This document shows positions 1-8,411 of a stretch of DNA of 64,000 bases, piece after piece. Numbering within the stretch: position 1 is the stretch's first letter; each line of letters opens with the position of its first letter. This DNA is from Streptomyces sp. NBC_00459 (GTDB lineage: Bacteria > Actinomycetota > Actinomycetes > Streptomycetales > Streptomycetaceae): assembly GCF_036013955.1 (NCBI RefSeq), contig NZ_CP107903.1, positions 2,604,001 to 2,668,000 of the forward strand, written 5' to 3'. Under the pieces are notes generated by a model. The model ran no database searches. It was not told the origin of the DNA and worked only from the letters and a program-made list of their open reading frames with translations. Made by a program: the position numbers and the translations under genes.

Positions 1-1
1 G

Positions 2-520
2 TCGCTCGGTCTGATGTACGCGGCGATCCCGGCCGGTTCACTCCTTGTGAGCCTCACCAGCGGCTGGACCTCGCGGGTGCACCGGCACGGGCGGATGGTC
101 GTGCTCGGGGCGGCGGGGTGGGGGCTGGCGATCGCCGCTTCCGGGATCGTCGGCAACGTGTGGCTGGTGCTGCTGTTCCTTCTCCTCGGCGGCTGCTTCG
201 ACATGGTCAGCGGGATCTTCCGGGGCGCGATGTGGAACCAGACGATCCCGGACGAGCTGCGCGGACGCCTCGCCGGCATCGAGCTGCTCTCCTACTCCGT
301 CGGCCCTCAGCTCGGCCAGGTCAGGGCCGGTGGCGTGGCCGCGTGGCGCGGGGTGCGGGCGTCGGTGTGGTCGGGCGGGCTCGCGTGCGTGGCCGGGGTG
401 GGGCTGCTGGCCCTGTGCCTGCCCGGCCTGATGCGGTACGACGTACGCACGAACGAGCACGCACTGCGGCTGCGGAAGCAACGGGAGGAGGCAACGCCCC
501 TGGGAGCAACTCCCTGGTAG
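2..520 (+). CDS. MFS transporter, C-terminal part (EntS-like siderophore exporter family)
   Basis: The reading frame is open from the window edge, so only about the last 172 residues are visible. Four hydrophobic segments can be seen, with a short charged loop containing [11 protein letters not shown] between them. The tail [15 protein letters not shown] followed by SVWSGG resembles the end of EntS-type major facilitator exporters, which export siderophores such as enterobactin in other bacteria. It ends with a Lys/Arg-rich cytoplasmic tail and a TAG stop. Substrate cannot be read from this fragment, but its position beside an iron-uptake island fits a siderophore or related metabolite. Family call is good; substrate is inference. 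Confidence 0.75.
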   Translation, partial: SLGLMYAAIPAGSLLVSLTSGWTSRVHRHGRMVVLGAAGWGLAIAASGIVGNVWLVLLFLLLGGCFDMVSGIFRGAMWNQTIPDELRGRLAGIELLSYSVGPQLGQVRAGGVAAWRGVRASVWSGGLACVAGVGLLALCLPGLMRYDVRTNEHALRLRKQREEATPLGATPW

Positions 521-550
521 GGGCGCGGGGAACTGCGCGACAAGCCACAA
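519..550 (-). repeat. Dispersed intergenic repeat, copy A
   Basis: Starts at the stop codon of the MFS gene. Its reverse complement nearly matches the copy at 52841-52875 and is close to the one at 9523-9557; the shared core is TCGCGCAGTTCCC then GCGCCCCT. It lies in a gene 3' region and may act in transcript ends, but no function is shown by the sequence. Confidence 0.8.
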
Positions 551-581
551 CGCACCCGCACCCGCACCCGGCGATCGCCCC

Positions 582-812
582 TCAGCCCTCGTCTTCGCTG
601 CGTGCCGTCGCGTCATGCCACTTGGGATCGTTCTCCCACTGGAGGTTCCGCTCGCGGGCCGTCTCCATCGCGTGTTCGGCCTCCGCGCGGGTGGCGTACG
701 GCCCGAAGCGGTCCTTGCCCGGGCAGTCCGGGCCCTCCTCGACCTTCTTGTGCTCCAGGCAGTAGTACCACTCGCCGGGTTTGCCGACCGTGCGCTTCTT
801 GAACAGGGCCAT
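582..812 (-). CDS. Small conserved-looking hypothetical protein (76 aa)
   Basis: A 76-residue soluble, highly charged protein starting [18 protein letters not shown]. The ATG at 812 is chosen over an upstream in-frame ATG at 839 because AAAGGAG sits about 7 bases before it. It contains two cysteines (WYYC and DCPG) spaced by about 15 residues, and a helix rich in Glu/Arg ([16 protein letters not shown]) typical of small actinomycete proteins that co-occur with housekeeping genes. It is divergent from the methionine aminopeptidase gene, so the 60-bp gap must hold both promoters. No function can be assigned. Confidence 0.75.
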   Translation of the reverse strand: MALFKKRTVGKPGEWYYCLEHKKVEEGPDCPGKDRFGPYATRAEAEHAMETARERNLQWENDPKWHDATARSEDEG

Positions 813-872
813 GGTTCGGACTCCTTTCACCAGGGTCATCGTCCCCCACCAGGGCTCGTTAAACTCGCTGGC

Positions 873-1730
873 ATGTCTGGCCAGTCACTGCTCGTACCAG
901 GGGAGCTCTCTCCCATCCGTTCCGTGCCCGGAAACATCCGTCGCCCCGAGTACGTCGGCAAGCCCGCGCCGACCCCGTACACCGGGGCGGAGGTGCAGAC
1001 CCCCGAGACGATCGAGGCGATGCGGATCGCCGGGCGGATCGCCGCGCGGGCGATGGCGGAGGCCGCGAAGCTCATCGCACCCGGGGTGACCACCGACGAG
1101 CTGGACCGGGTGGCGCACGACTACATGGTCGATCACGGCGCCTATCCGTCCACCCTCGGCTACCGCGGCTTTCCCAAGTCGCTGTGCACGTCCGTCAACG
1201 AGGTCATCTGCCACGGCATCCCTGACTCGACCGTGCTGCGGGACGGCGACATCGTCAACCTCGACGTGACGGCGTACATCGGTGGGGTGCACGGCGACAA
1301 CAACGCGACGTACCTGGTCGGAGACGTCGACGAGGAGTCCCGGCTGCTGGTGGAGCGCACCCGTGAGTCCCTGGACCGGGCGATCAAGGCCGTCAGGCCC
1401 GGACGCCAGATCAACATCATCGGCCGGGTCATCGAGTCGTACGCCAAGCGCTTCGGATACGGCGTCGTCCGGGACTTCACCGGGCACGGCATCAACTCGT
1501 CGTTCCACTCCGGGCTGATCGTCCCGCACTACGACAGTCCGCACGCCACGACCCTCATCCAGCCCGGCATGACCTTCACCATCGAGCCGATGCTGACGCT
1601 GGGTTCGTACGACTACGACATGTGGGACGACGGCTGGACGGTCGTCACCAAGGACCGCAAGCGCACCGCCCAGTTCGAGCACACCCTCGTGGTGACGGAT
1701 TCGGGCGCGGAGATCCTGACGCTGCCGTAG
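873..1730 (+). CDS. map: Type I methionine aminopeptidase
   Basis: Removes the initiator methionine from new proteins in the cytoplasm. The 285-residue product has all five metal ligands of the family: Asp in NLDVTAY, Asp in HGDNN, His in FTGHGI, Glu in TIEPM and Glu in QFEHT. The substrate-side His is in CHGIPD. The N-terminal extension of about 45 residues with PxxP-like and RRPEYVGKP segments is like the MetAP-1c type of actinobacteria. The ATG at 873 ([10 protein letters not shown]) is chosen because upstream codons in this frame lie in the divergent small gene. Many actinomycetes carry more than one map copy. Confidence 0.95.
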   Translation: MSGQSLLVPGELSPIRSVPGNIRRPEYVGKPAPTPYTGAEVQTPETIEAMRIAGRIAARAMAEAAKLIAPGVTTDELDRVAHDYMVDHGAYPSTLGYRGFPKSLCTSVNEVICHGIPDSTVLRDGDIVNLDVTAYIGGVHGDNNATYLVGDVDEESRLLVERTRESLDRAIKAVRPGRQINIIGRVIESYAKRFGYGVVRDFTGHGINSSFHSGLIVPHYDSPHATTLIQPGMTFTIEPMLTLGSYDYDMWDDGWTVVTKDRKRTAQFEHTLVVTDSGAEILTLP

Positions 1731-1843
1731 TCCACGGGCTCGCGGGACTTCCGCGGCAGACGCGCACGTACAGCCCGTCCTCTTCCGAGGGCGGGCTCTC
1801 CCGTGTCCCGGTACGCTTTTACCGACAGATCGTCGGCAAGTTA

Positions 1844-1873
1844 TTGACTGAGGTTAGCCTTACCTAAGAAGAT
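1844..1873 (+). promoter_or_regulatory. Putative leaderless promoter of the heme oxygenase gene
   Basis: TTGACT at 1844-1849 can serve as -35 and GAAGAT at 1868-1873 as -10, with an 18-bp spacer. The -10 ends 7 bases before the ATG at 1881 and there is no Shine-Dalgarno sequence, so the transcript probably begins at or next to the start codon. The iron box occupies nearly the whole spacer, which suits repression by occlusion. This is inferred from sequence alone. Confidence 0.5.
1849..1867. promoter_or_regulatory. Iron box (DtxR/IdeR/DmdR1-type operator) before heme oxygenase
   Basis: The 19-mer TGAGGTTAGCCTTACCTAA matches the DtxR-family iron-box consensus (TTAGGTTAG-C/G-CTAACCTAA) at nearly all positions. 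It lies between the -35 and -10 elements of the heme oxygenase gene, so an Fe2+-loaded regulator bound here would block transcription. Confidence 0.85.
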
Positions 1874-1880
1874 ACCTCTC

Positions 1881-2534
1881 ATGGACTCCTTCTCGACAGT
1901 CATCCGCACCGCGTCCCACGAGCAGCACGTGGAGGCGGAGACCTCGACGTTCATGAGCGACCTGCTCGGCGGCGGGCTCGGGGTGGAGGCGTACGCGCGC
2001 TACACCGAGCAGCTGTGGTTCGTGTACGAGGCCCTGGAGGCCGGCGCGCACCGGCTGGCGGCAGACCCGGTGGCAGGCCCGTTCATCCAGCCCGAGCTGA
2101 TGCGGCTGACGTCGCTGGAGACGGACCTGGCGCATCTGCGCGGCCCCGGCTGGCGTACGACGCTCACGGCGCTGCCCGCGACACGGACGTACGCGGAGCG
2201 GGTCGCGCAGTGTGCCCGGGAGTGGCCGGCCGGCTACATCGCCCACCACTACACGCGCTACCTCGGGGACCTGTCGGGGGGCCAGATCATCCGTGACAGG
2301 GCCGAGAAGACGTGGGGCTTCGCACGCAAGGGTGACGGTGTCCGCTTCTACGTCTTCCAGGAGATCACCAACCCGGCGGCCTTCAAGCGCGGCTACCGCG
2401 AACTGCTGGACCGGGCGGGCACGGCGGTCGACGAGCTGGAGAGACAGCGGGTGGTGGCGGAGTGCAAGAGGGCGTTTGCCTTGAACACGGGGGTCTTCCG
2501 AGCGCTGGGCGAGGAGTTCCCCTTGTCGGCGTGA
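1881..2534 (+). CDS. hmuO: Heme oxygenase (biliverdin-producing)
   Basis: Cytoplasmic enzyme that opens heme to biliverdin, CO and Fe2+ using O2 and electrons, releasing iron from imported heme. The 217-residue length is normal. The proximal heme ligand is His16 in SHEQHVEAE (HxxAE pattern) and the glycine-rich distal helix is YLGDLSGGQIIRD, including the Asp that orders the catalytic water. The C-terminal helix contains FALNTGVF as in HmuO-type enzymes. An iron box overlaps its promoter and the hemin importer is 5 kb away, so it should be induced with it under iron limitation. Possibly a leaderless mRNA. Confidence 0.95.
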   Translation: MDSFSTVIRTASHEQHVEAETSTFMSDLLGGGLGVEAYARYTEQLWFVYEALEAGAHRLAADPVAGPFIQPELMRLTSLETDLAHLRGPGWRTTLTALPATRTYAERVAQCAREWPAGYIAHHYTRYLGDLSGGQIIRDRAEKTWGFARKGDGVRFYVFQEITNPAAFKRGYRELLDRAGTAVDELERQRVVAECKRAFALNTGVFRALGEEFPLSA

Positions 2535-2570
2535 CCGTCTGCGGTGCGCCGTACCGGACGGCGCGCCGCG

Positions 2571-3401
2571 TCACCACCACATCCGCGGGCGAAGGCCCCC
2601 GGCATCGTCCACCCACGCCTTGCACGCCTCGCCCCGGACACGATCGGCCTCGGCGTGCTCCTTGTTCCGGCGCCGCTCCGCTTCGTCGATCTTGCGGTCG
2701 ACCTTCGCCAGGGCATCTTGGTGGTCGGCCTCGGCCTGCCTGATCGCGTCGGCGTATTGGTTGTCGCGGGCCCGCCACGCGGCGCGGCAGTCGTAGTCAA
2801 ATGCGATCTGCTCCCGTACCGACTCGACAAACGCATGAAGCCTGATCTCCCAGTCCGCAGTATCCGGATAGAGCCACTCCCGCACTCTGTTCTGGCCACC
2901 CGGCAGCGTCACCCGAAGACAGATGTGGTGGTTCCGGTCGGTCCTGGTCTCGATCTCCAGGCCTTCGAGCGCCAACGACCCGCCGCGCTCATACCTGGTT
3001 TCCCCGGTTTCGGACCGCACCCTCTTCAGGGACGCCAGGACGTGGTCATGCAGCTGCAGCCACTCCGCAGGGGCCTTCGCCGGCCCCAGAGGGGCACCCA
3101 CCGCCTCACCGGGCTTCTGAGCCTCCGCGTGAAGCGTGCGCTGTTCCCCCCGCAAGGTCTGAAGACGCTCGGTCCATGGCCTCAGATACTCATCGGCAGC
3201 CGCTTTGACCTTGCCGAACCTCTCGTCGGCCCCGTCCCTGATGCTTCTGCTGTCCGCGCGGCCCTTGGCCAGCTCCTGCCTGGCCTCGCGCTCCCCGGCT
3301 CCGAACCAGAAGGTGTACCTCAACTTGTTCGGACAACACGGAAAGAGGCTGTACCACCCCACAAGCACGGCGCATATCACCAGCAGGACGATCCACATCA
3401 C
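2571..3401 (-). CDS. Membrane-anchored coiled-coil protein of unknown function
   Basis: A 276-residue protein with one N-terminal membrane segment (about residues 3-22, IVLLVICAVLVGWYSLF) followed by CCPN, then a long charged region. Two stretches, about 35-95 and 205-260, are rich in Glu, Arg, Ala and Lys and look like coiled coil. The middle (about 120-190) looks folded, with GLEIETRTDRNHHICLRVTLP as likely beta strands. Codon use looks less typical than the neighbours (more ATA/AAA-type and A/T-ending codons), which may mean recent arrival. No family recognised. It lies tail to tail with the heme oxygenase. Confidence 0.65.
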   Translation of the reverse strand: MMWIVLLVICAVLVGWYSLFPCCPNKLRYTFWFGAGEREARQELAKGRADSRSIRDGADERFGKVKAAADEYLRPWTERLQTLRGEQRTLHAEAQKPGEAVGAPLGPAKAPAEWLQLHDHVLASLKRVRSETGETRYERGGSLALEGLEIETRTDRNHHICLRVTLPGGQNRVREWLYPDTADWEIRLHAFVESVREQIAFDYDCRAAWRARDNQYADAIRQAEADHQDALAKVDRKIDEAERRRNKEHAEADRVRGEACKAWVDDAGGLRPRMWW

Positions 3402-3488
3402 CGACGACCCCCTCCGCCCGGTCCCGGCGCAACAGTGCCGTACCGCGTCGTGGCCGTCCAGATGGCCGCCGTCCAGGTCCTCGACGGT

Positions 3489-4133
3489 TCAGCGTTCCAG
3501 GAACACCCGCCCCCCGACCTCCACCCATCCCATCGGCTGCGGTGCCGTCAGTATCTGCGACCCCTTGCCCTGCGTGATGTTGAGCGCCCGGCCCAGCTGT
3601 TCCGTGAGCAGCAGCGCCGCCGCCCCCGTCGCCTCGTCCTCCGCGATCCCGTCGTCGCGCCCGGGGAAGGCGCGGGCCCGTACCCGGCCCGCGGCCTCGT
3701 CCTCCCAGGCCCACGCGTAGATCCACTCCCCCGCCGGCGGCACCTCCAGCGCGTCGACCTCGGCGGCGGTGCCGTACCGACGCAGCGTCCGCTCCGGCAC
3801 CCACTCCGCCCGCGCCTCGATCCAGCTGAACTCCCCGTCCAGCCGCGCCCCCACCAGCCCGGCCGGCGTGACCAGTTCGGGCACGTCGAGCAGCCAGGCC
3901 GTACCGACGCAGGGGTGGCCGGCGAAGGGCAGGCGCAGGGTGGGCGTGTAGATGTCGATGATCCCGCGCTCGGGGTCGTCGACGAACACGGTCTCGCTGA
4001 AGCCGAGTTTCGCCGCGAACGCCTGCCGCTCGCTCCGCTCCGGCATGACGGAGCCCTCACGGACCACGCCCAGCTCGTTGCCGTATCCCCCGTTGGGCGC
4101 GCAGAAGACGCGGAGTACGTCGTAATCAGTCAC
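3489..4133 (-). CDS. PhzF-family protein (phenazine biosynthesis-like isomerase/epimerase)
   Basis: Cytoplasmic enzyme of the diaminopimelate-epimerase fold. The family catalytic Glu is in YGNELGVV (GN-x motif), followed by FSETVFVDD, LPFAGHPCVGTAW and the C-terminal EDEATGAAA loop, in the expected order. About 214 residues is short for the family (usually 260-300), with the region between the two half-domains reduced. The GTG at 4133 (VTDYDVLRVF) fits the family N-terminus; an in-frame TTG at 4145 is possible. Neither has a clear Shine-Dalgarno. Substrate unknown; no phenazine genes are near. Confidence 0.8.
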   Translation of the reverse strand: MTDYDVLRVFCAPNGGYGNELGVVREGSVMPERSERQAFAAKLGFSETVFVDDPERGIIDIYTPTLRLPFAGHPCVGTAWLLDVPELVTPAGLVGARLDGEFSWIEARAEWVPERTLRRYGTAAEVDALEVPPAGEWIYAWAWEDEAAGRVRARAFPGRDDGIAEDEATGAAALLLTEQLGRALNITQGKGSQILTAPQPMGWVEVGGRVFLER

Positions 4134-4196
4134 GCGCGCATTCAAACACCCAGGTGGCAGCCCTCACCAACTACGCGTACCAGGTACACGTACCGA

Positions 4197-5720
4197 CTAC
4201 GCGTCCGTACGCCGACGTCGTACCGCCACGACGACACCCGCGCCAGCCGCCATCGTCACCGCCGCGGCCGTACCCAGCGCACCCACCGGAACGCCAGCAC
4301 CGGTGTTCGCGAGGCCGCCGGTCACACCGCCGGTCGTCGAGCCCGTACCGCCGGTCGTGGAGCCCGTCGTGCCGGAACCGCCCGTCGTGCCGGTGGAACC
4401 CGTACCGGAGGAGCCGCCCGTGGAGTCCGATCCGCCGTCGCCGCCCGGGAGTTGGGCACCGTCGGTGACCGCCACGGCCAGGTCGACCGGGTCGAGTTCC
4501 GCGCCCGTCTCGTAGAAGTCGCCGAAGGCCTTCGCGCCGGCGGCGGTGAGCTTCGCGGTGACGTCGGAGAGGGTGATGACGTCGTTCACGGCGGCGAGGT
4601 CGGCCGTGTCCGTCGTCAGGTCGGCCAGGACCACGTCGTCGGACTTCTCGCCGAGGCTCTCGACGTCGGCGGTGAGTTCGCCGGTGCCGTTGTCGATCGT
4701 GGCCCTGAGGTCGCCGAGGGTGAGGTCGAGACCGTAACTGCCGTTGGCCTCATGGCCCTTGAAGTTCACGGTGCCCGCGAAGGCCGCGTCGAGGGTCTCG
4801 GCGTCGGTGTCGTAGGTGCCCGTGCCGCCGACGAAGGTGAACACCCCGTTGCCGGCGGCCTGGGTCGCGCCCTCGGCCGTCGTGATCGCGCCCTTGGCGA
4901 CGCCGTCCACGACGTACGTACGGAAGGACTGCTTCACACCCCAGTCGAGTGTGCCGTCGGTGATGTCCCCGCTCACCGGGGCGGCCGTGGCGGTGTCCGA
5001 CGGCGATGCCGACGGGGACGCGGATTCCGAAGCGCTCTGCGACGGCGACGGGGACGCCGAGGTCGAGGCCGAGGTCGATCCCGACGGAGTCGGGGACGGC
5101 GACGGCGAGGTCGACGTGCTCGGGGACGTGGACGCGGAAGGGCTCGTGGACTCCGGGGTCTTCTGTACGACCGTCAGCGGGTCGCCCGCCGCCCCGCTGT
5201 AGCCCGCGCTGCCGAGGACGGTCGCCGCCTCCGCCGTCAGTCTGGTCGCCATGTCCGTCATCTCGCGGGTGACGGTGACGTCGGCGAGCGGCACGTCGTC
5301 CTGGGTGGTGCCGCTCTTCGTCACGTCGGCGGTGATCTTCGCCGCCTTGCTGTCGAACCTGACGTCGGACAGGGTGAGTTCGAAGCCGTGGAGCGTGGAA
5401 GCGATCTTCAGGCCACCCTTGAAGCCGAGGGCGAGGGTGTGGGCCGTGGAGTCGTAGGTCCCCGTGCCTTCGGTGAAGGTGAACGCGCCGTTGTCCGCGG
5501 CCTGCGTGGCGCCGTCCGCCGCGGTGAAGGTGCCTGCTGCCATACCGGTCACGTAGGTGCGGTACGACTGCTTGATGCCCCAGGTCAACTCGTAGCCGCT
5601 GAGCGGGACTTCGGCGGCCGAGGCGGTGGAGGCGACCGTCGTGGCGAGCGCGGTGGCGCCGAGGGCCACGGCCGTGGCCACGGCGGCGGCGAGGGCGAGG
5701 GGTCGTCTGGCGGCTGGCAT
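4197..5720 (-). CDS. Secreted two-domain HtaA-type heme-binding protein with sortase-E LANTG anchor
   Basis: A 507-residue cell-wall protein expected to bind heme outside the membrane and pass it to HmuT. Signal peptide about 1-35 (cleavage near ASA/AEV). HtaA domain 1 about 42-180 (WGIKQSYRTYV) and domain 2 about 255-420 (WGVKQSFRTYV), each ending with an ELDP- or GDP-containing segment. They are joined by a 60-residue Ser/Pro/Thr linker, suited to spanning the wall. A Gly/Ser/Thr tail leads to LANTG at 470-474, a hydrophobic stretch and RRRR: the LAxTG signal used by class E sortases of actinomycetes. AGGAG lies 9 bases before the ATG. Probably co-transcribed with the upstream HtaA gene (56-bp gap). 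Confidence 0.9.
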   Translation of the reverse strand: MPAARRPLALAAAVATAVALGATALATTVASTASAAEVPLSGYELTWGIKQSYRTYVTGMAAGTFTAADGATQAADNGAFTFTEGTGTYDSTAHTLALGFKGGLKIASTLHGFELTLSDVRFDSKAAKITADVTKSGTTQDDVPLADVTVTREMTDMATRLTAEAATVLGSAGYSGAAGDPLTVVQKTPESTSPSASTSPSTSTSPSPSPTPSGSTSASTSASPSPSQSASESASPSASPSDTATAAPVSGDITDGTLDWGVKQSFRTYVVDGVAKGAITTAEGATQAAGNGVFTFVGGTGTYDTDAETLDAAFAGTVNFKGHEANGSYGLDLTLGDLRATIDNGTGELTADVESLGEKSDDVVLADLTTDTADLAAVNDVITLSDVTAKLTAAGAKAFGDFYETGAELDPVDLAVAVTDGAQLPGGDGGSDSTGGSSGTGSTGTTGGSGTTGSTTGGTGSTTGGVTGGLANTGAGVPVGALGTAAAVTMAAGAGVVVAVRRRRTDA

Positions 5721-5776
5721 GATCGTGGTTCTCCTGGATGGCTGGTCCGCTCGACCGGCGGACGGGGTGAGGGAGT

Positions 5777-7237
5777 TCAGGCCTGCGGGCGGTCCGGCGC
5801 GTCGGCTGCCGGTCGGGGGCGGCGCCTGCGTACGGCGTACGCGAACGCCGCGGCCACCAGCAGCAGGGAGCCGGCCGCCAGGCCCACGGGCAGCAGCGGG
5901 CCGCCCGAGTCGGAGGCACTCGCGGTGCTCTCGGTCTCGGCGACCGGTGTGGCATCGGTGGCCGAGGGCTCGGGTGTCGCGGACGAGTCCGCTCCGGTGG
6001 CCGCGCTGCCCAGGTCGGGCAGCGCGGGAAGTTCCGCGTCGTCGGTGAGGGCGACGGCGAGCGAGACGGGGTCCATCTCCGTGCCCGCCCTGTACATCCC
6101 GCCGAAGGCCTTCGCCCCGCGTGCGGTGAGTTTCGCGGGTGCCTCGGTCAGCGCGACCAGGCCGTTCTTGGGGGCCGGTTTCCCGGCGGTGAAGGTGATC
6201 AGCGGGACGTCGGCGCCCGTGAAGTCCCCGCTCGCCACGTCGGCGTAGAGGGTGCCGGTGCCGTTGGCGCCGACGGCGGCCCGCAGGCCGCTCAGCGCGA
6301 GATCGAGCCCGTTCTCACCGGTGAAGCGCACCGCCCCCGCGAAGGATGCGGTCAACTTCCCTCCCCTGTACGTTCCTCGGCCGTCCGGGAAGCGGAAGAG
6401 CGCACCGCCGTCCTGGGCGCCGGAGGACAGCGTCCACTTGCCCTTGGCCATGTCACCGGTGACGTACTCACGGAAGGTGCGGCGCACGCCCCAGTCGACG
6501 GCTCCGTCCTTGATCGCGCCCGAAGTCACCTTCGGGGACGGAGACTTGGAAGCCGACGTCGTGGGTGCCTCCGTCGTTGCCGCACCTGTCGGTGTCGCCC
6601 TCGGCTGCTCGACAGCCGCCGCCCGGACGTCCGCCGAGAGGCTCACCGGGTCGAGTTCGGTGCCCGCCTCGTAGTACCCGGCGAAGGACCTGGCGCCCTC
6701 GGCGGTCAGCCTGGCGGGGAGGTTGTCGAGGGCGACCGCGTTGCCGCCGCCCCTCATGTCGATCCCGCCCAGCGCGAGGGAGGCGAAGGGCACCTGCGTG
6801 GACGTCGCGACCGTCCCGGTGTCCTTCGCCTTGGTGCTGACGTCGACATAGAGGGTGCCGGCGCCGCCCGAGACCCGGACGGTGGGGCGGCTGATCGTGA
6901 GGTCGAGCTGATAGGTCCCGTCGGCCTTCTTGTGGCCGACGAAGTGGACTCCACCGGAGAAGCCGGCACTGAAGGCGCCCGTGTCGCCGTCGTACGAGCC
7001 CGTCGCCGAGTGGAAGCGGAACTGGCTTCCGCCGACCGTGGCCGCGCCGCCCGTGAGGGAGTAACTCCCCTTGGCTGTCGGGCCGGTGACGTAACTCTGG
7101 AAGGAGGACCTGATGCCCCAGTCGAGCCTTCCGCCCTGCACGGTACGGCTCGCGGCATGCGCGGCGCCGGCCGGGAGAAGGGCTCCCAGTACGGCCGCGC
7201 ACAACACGGTCACCAGGGCACGAAGGTGCGCGGGCAT
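5777..7237 (-). CDS. Secreted two-domain HtaA-type heme-binding protein with C-terminal membrane anchor
   Basis: A 486-residue exported protein. Signal peptide about 1-28 (AHA/AS), HtaA domain 1 about 36-205 (LDWGIRSSFQSYV) and domain 2 about 240-415 (VDWGVRRTFREYV), each closing with a TELDPVSL or TEMDPVSL motif. A Ser/Thr/Glu-rich stalk leads to one membrane helix (about 447-468) and a short RRRRPRP tail. Unlike its neighbour it has no LAxTG motif, so it should remain in the membrane. HtaA proteins of corynebacteria bind heme through a conserved Tyr. GGAGG is 7 bases before the ATG. First gene of the leftward operon and controlled by the iron box at 7273-7291. Confidence 0.9.
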   Translation of the reverse strand: MPAHLRALVTVLCAAVLGALLPAGAAHAASRTVQGGRLDWGIRSSFQSYVTGPTAKGSYSLTGGAATVGGSQFRFHSATGSYDGDTGAFSAGFSGGVHFVGHKKADGTYQLDLTISRPTVRVSGGAGTLYVDVSTKAKDTGTVATSTQVPFASLALGGIDMRGGGNAVALDNLPARLTAEGARSFAGYYEAGTELDPVSLSADVRAAAVEQPRATPTGAATTEAPTTSASKSPSPKVTSGAIKDGAVDWGVRRTFREYVTGDMAKGKWTLSSGAQDGGALFRFPDGRGTYRGGKLTASFAGAVRFTGENGLDLALSGLRAAVGANGTGTLYADVASGDFTGADVPLITFTAGKPAPKNGLVALTEAPAKLTARGAKAFGGMYRAGTEMDPVSLAVALTDDAELPALPDLGSAATGADSSATPEPSATDATPVAETESTASASDSGGPLLPVGLAAGSLLLVAAAFAYAVRRRRPRPAADAPDRPQA

Positions 7238-7272
7238 GAGGTGTCCTCCGGATCCGGTCGCCGGTAGCGAAC

Positions 7273-7291
7273 AAAGGTAAGGCTAACCTAA
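7273..7291. promoter_or_regulatory. Iron box between the HtaA operon and hmuTUV
   Basis: The 19-mer AAAGGTAAGGCTAACCTAA fits the DtxR/IdeR consensus, the right half perfectly. It lies in the 121-bp gap between the divergent HtaA gene and hmuT, so one site can control both the cell-surface heme receptors and the membrane importer. Confidence 0.85.
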
Positions 7292-7358
7292 GCTTTGGTC
7301 GGCTGAAACGTAAGAGGGCCGAGAGAATCCAAGAGCGACCAAGGGAACGGACGGCATC

Positions 7359-8411
7359 GTGGGACGCTTGCGCACGCGAATGACGGGAGCACTACTGTCC
7401 GCGCTCGCCCTCACGGCGACCGGCTGCGCCGGGACCCGGGGCACACCGCAGGACACTCCACAGGGCACGGCCAGGGCCGTGGCGGGTGCCGTCGCCGCAG
7501 ATCGCGTCGAACCCCTCGCGAACCCTTCCGAACCTCAACTCCCCGTCACCGTAAGGTCGTCCGACGGAGTCGAAGTGACCGTCGAGGCCGCGGAGCGGAT
7601 CGTGCCCCTATCCGGCAGCCTCAGCGAGATCGTGTTCACCCTCGGGCTCGGCGACCGGGTCGTCGCCCGGGACATCACCGCCACCTTCGCGCAGGCGGAG
7701 AAGTTGCCCGTTGTCACCCGCAACCACGATGTCTCCGCCGAGAGCGTGCTCTCCCTCAGGCCCGACCTGGTCGTCGCCGAGACGACGACCGGGCCGGAGG
7801 AGGCCATCGGCCAGATCCGCGATGCCGGCGTCCCGGTCCTCGTGATCGACCCGGCGAAGGATCTCGGTGATGTCGGCCGACGCATCCAGGCGGTCGCCGA
7901 CGCACTCGGCGTCCCGGCCGCGGGGAAGGAGCTGACGAAGCGCTCCGAGGACCGGATAGCCGCCGTACGCAAGGAGATCCCGCGGTCCTCCGGGTCCGGC
8001 GAACAGCCTCGCGTCGCCTTCCTCTATCTGCGAGGCTCGGCCTCCGTCTATCTCATCGGCGGCAGGGACTCCGGCGCGACCTCGCTGCTGGAGGCCGCCG
8101 GGGCCGTCGACGCGGGCGCCGACTCGGGGCTGGAGAAGGACTTCACCGCCATCACCACCGAGGCGCTCGCCCGGGCCGCGCCGGACGCGATTCTCGTCAT
8201 GACCAAGGGACTCGACTCCGTCGGCGGTGTCGACGGCATGGTCGAGATCCCCGGGGTCGCGCAGACCCCGGCCGGAATGGCACGCCGGGTCGTCTCGATC
8301 GAGGACGGCGTGCTCCTCAACTACGGTCCGCGTACGGACCAGGTGCTGAAGTCGATCGTGGCGCAGCTGTACGCGGGTGGCAGCGGCAACGACGGCGGGG
8401 ATGCCCGATGA
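7359..8411 (+). CDS. hmuT: Hemin ABC transporter substrate-binding lipoprotein HmuT
   Basis: Extracytoplasmic heme receptor that delivers heme to HmuUV. A short signal sequence ends in ATGC with the lipidated Cys at residue 23 (lipobox with Ala at -3, tolerated in actinomycetes). The periplasmic-binding domain starts at RIVPLSGSLSEIVFTLG and continues with VSAESVLSLRPDLVVA and YLRGSASVYLIGG, a class III (FecB/BtuF-type) two-lobe fold with a long connecting helix. Length 350 residues is normal. GTG at 7359 is used; an ATG at 7380 is possible. Its stop overlaps the hmuU start (ATGA), indicating translational coupling. Confidence 0.92.
   Translation: MGRLRTRMTGALLSALALTATGCAGTRGTPQDTPQGTARAVAGAVAADRVEPLANPSEPQLPVTVRSSDGVEVTVEAAERIVPLSGSLSEIVFTLGLGDRVVARDITATFAQAEKLPVVTRNHDVSAESVLSLRPDLVVAETTTGPEEAIGQIRDAGVPVLVIDPAKDLGDVGRRIQAVADALGVPAAGKELTKRSEDRIAAVRKEIPRSSGSGEQPRVAFLYLRGSASVYLIGGRDSGATSLLEAAGAVDAGADSGLEKDFTAITTEALARAAPDAILVMTKGLDSVGGVDGMVEIPGVAQTPAGMARRVVSIEDGVLLNYGPRTDQVLKSIVAQLYAGGSGNDGGDAR

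Noticed and set aside
2544..6248. Very long plus-strand open frame (1234 codons) across the minus-strand genes
   Set aside because: It lies opposite three or four convincing minus-strand genes, has Arg/Pro/Gly-rich low-complexity translation, and no family motif. High-GC antisense shadow.
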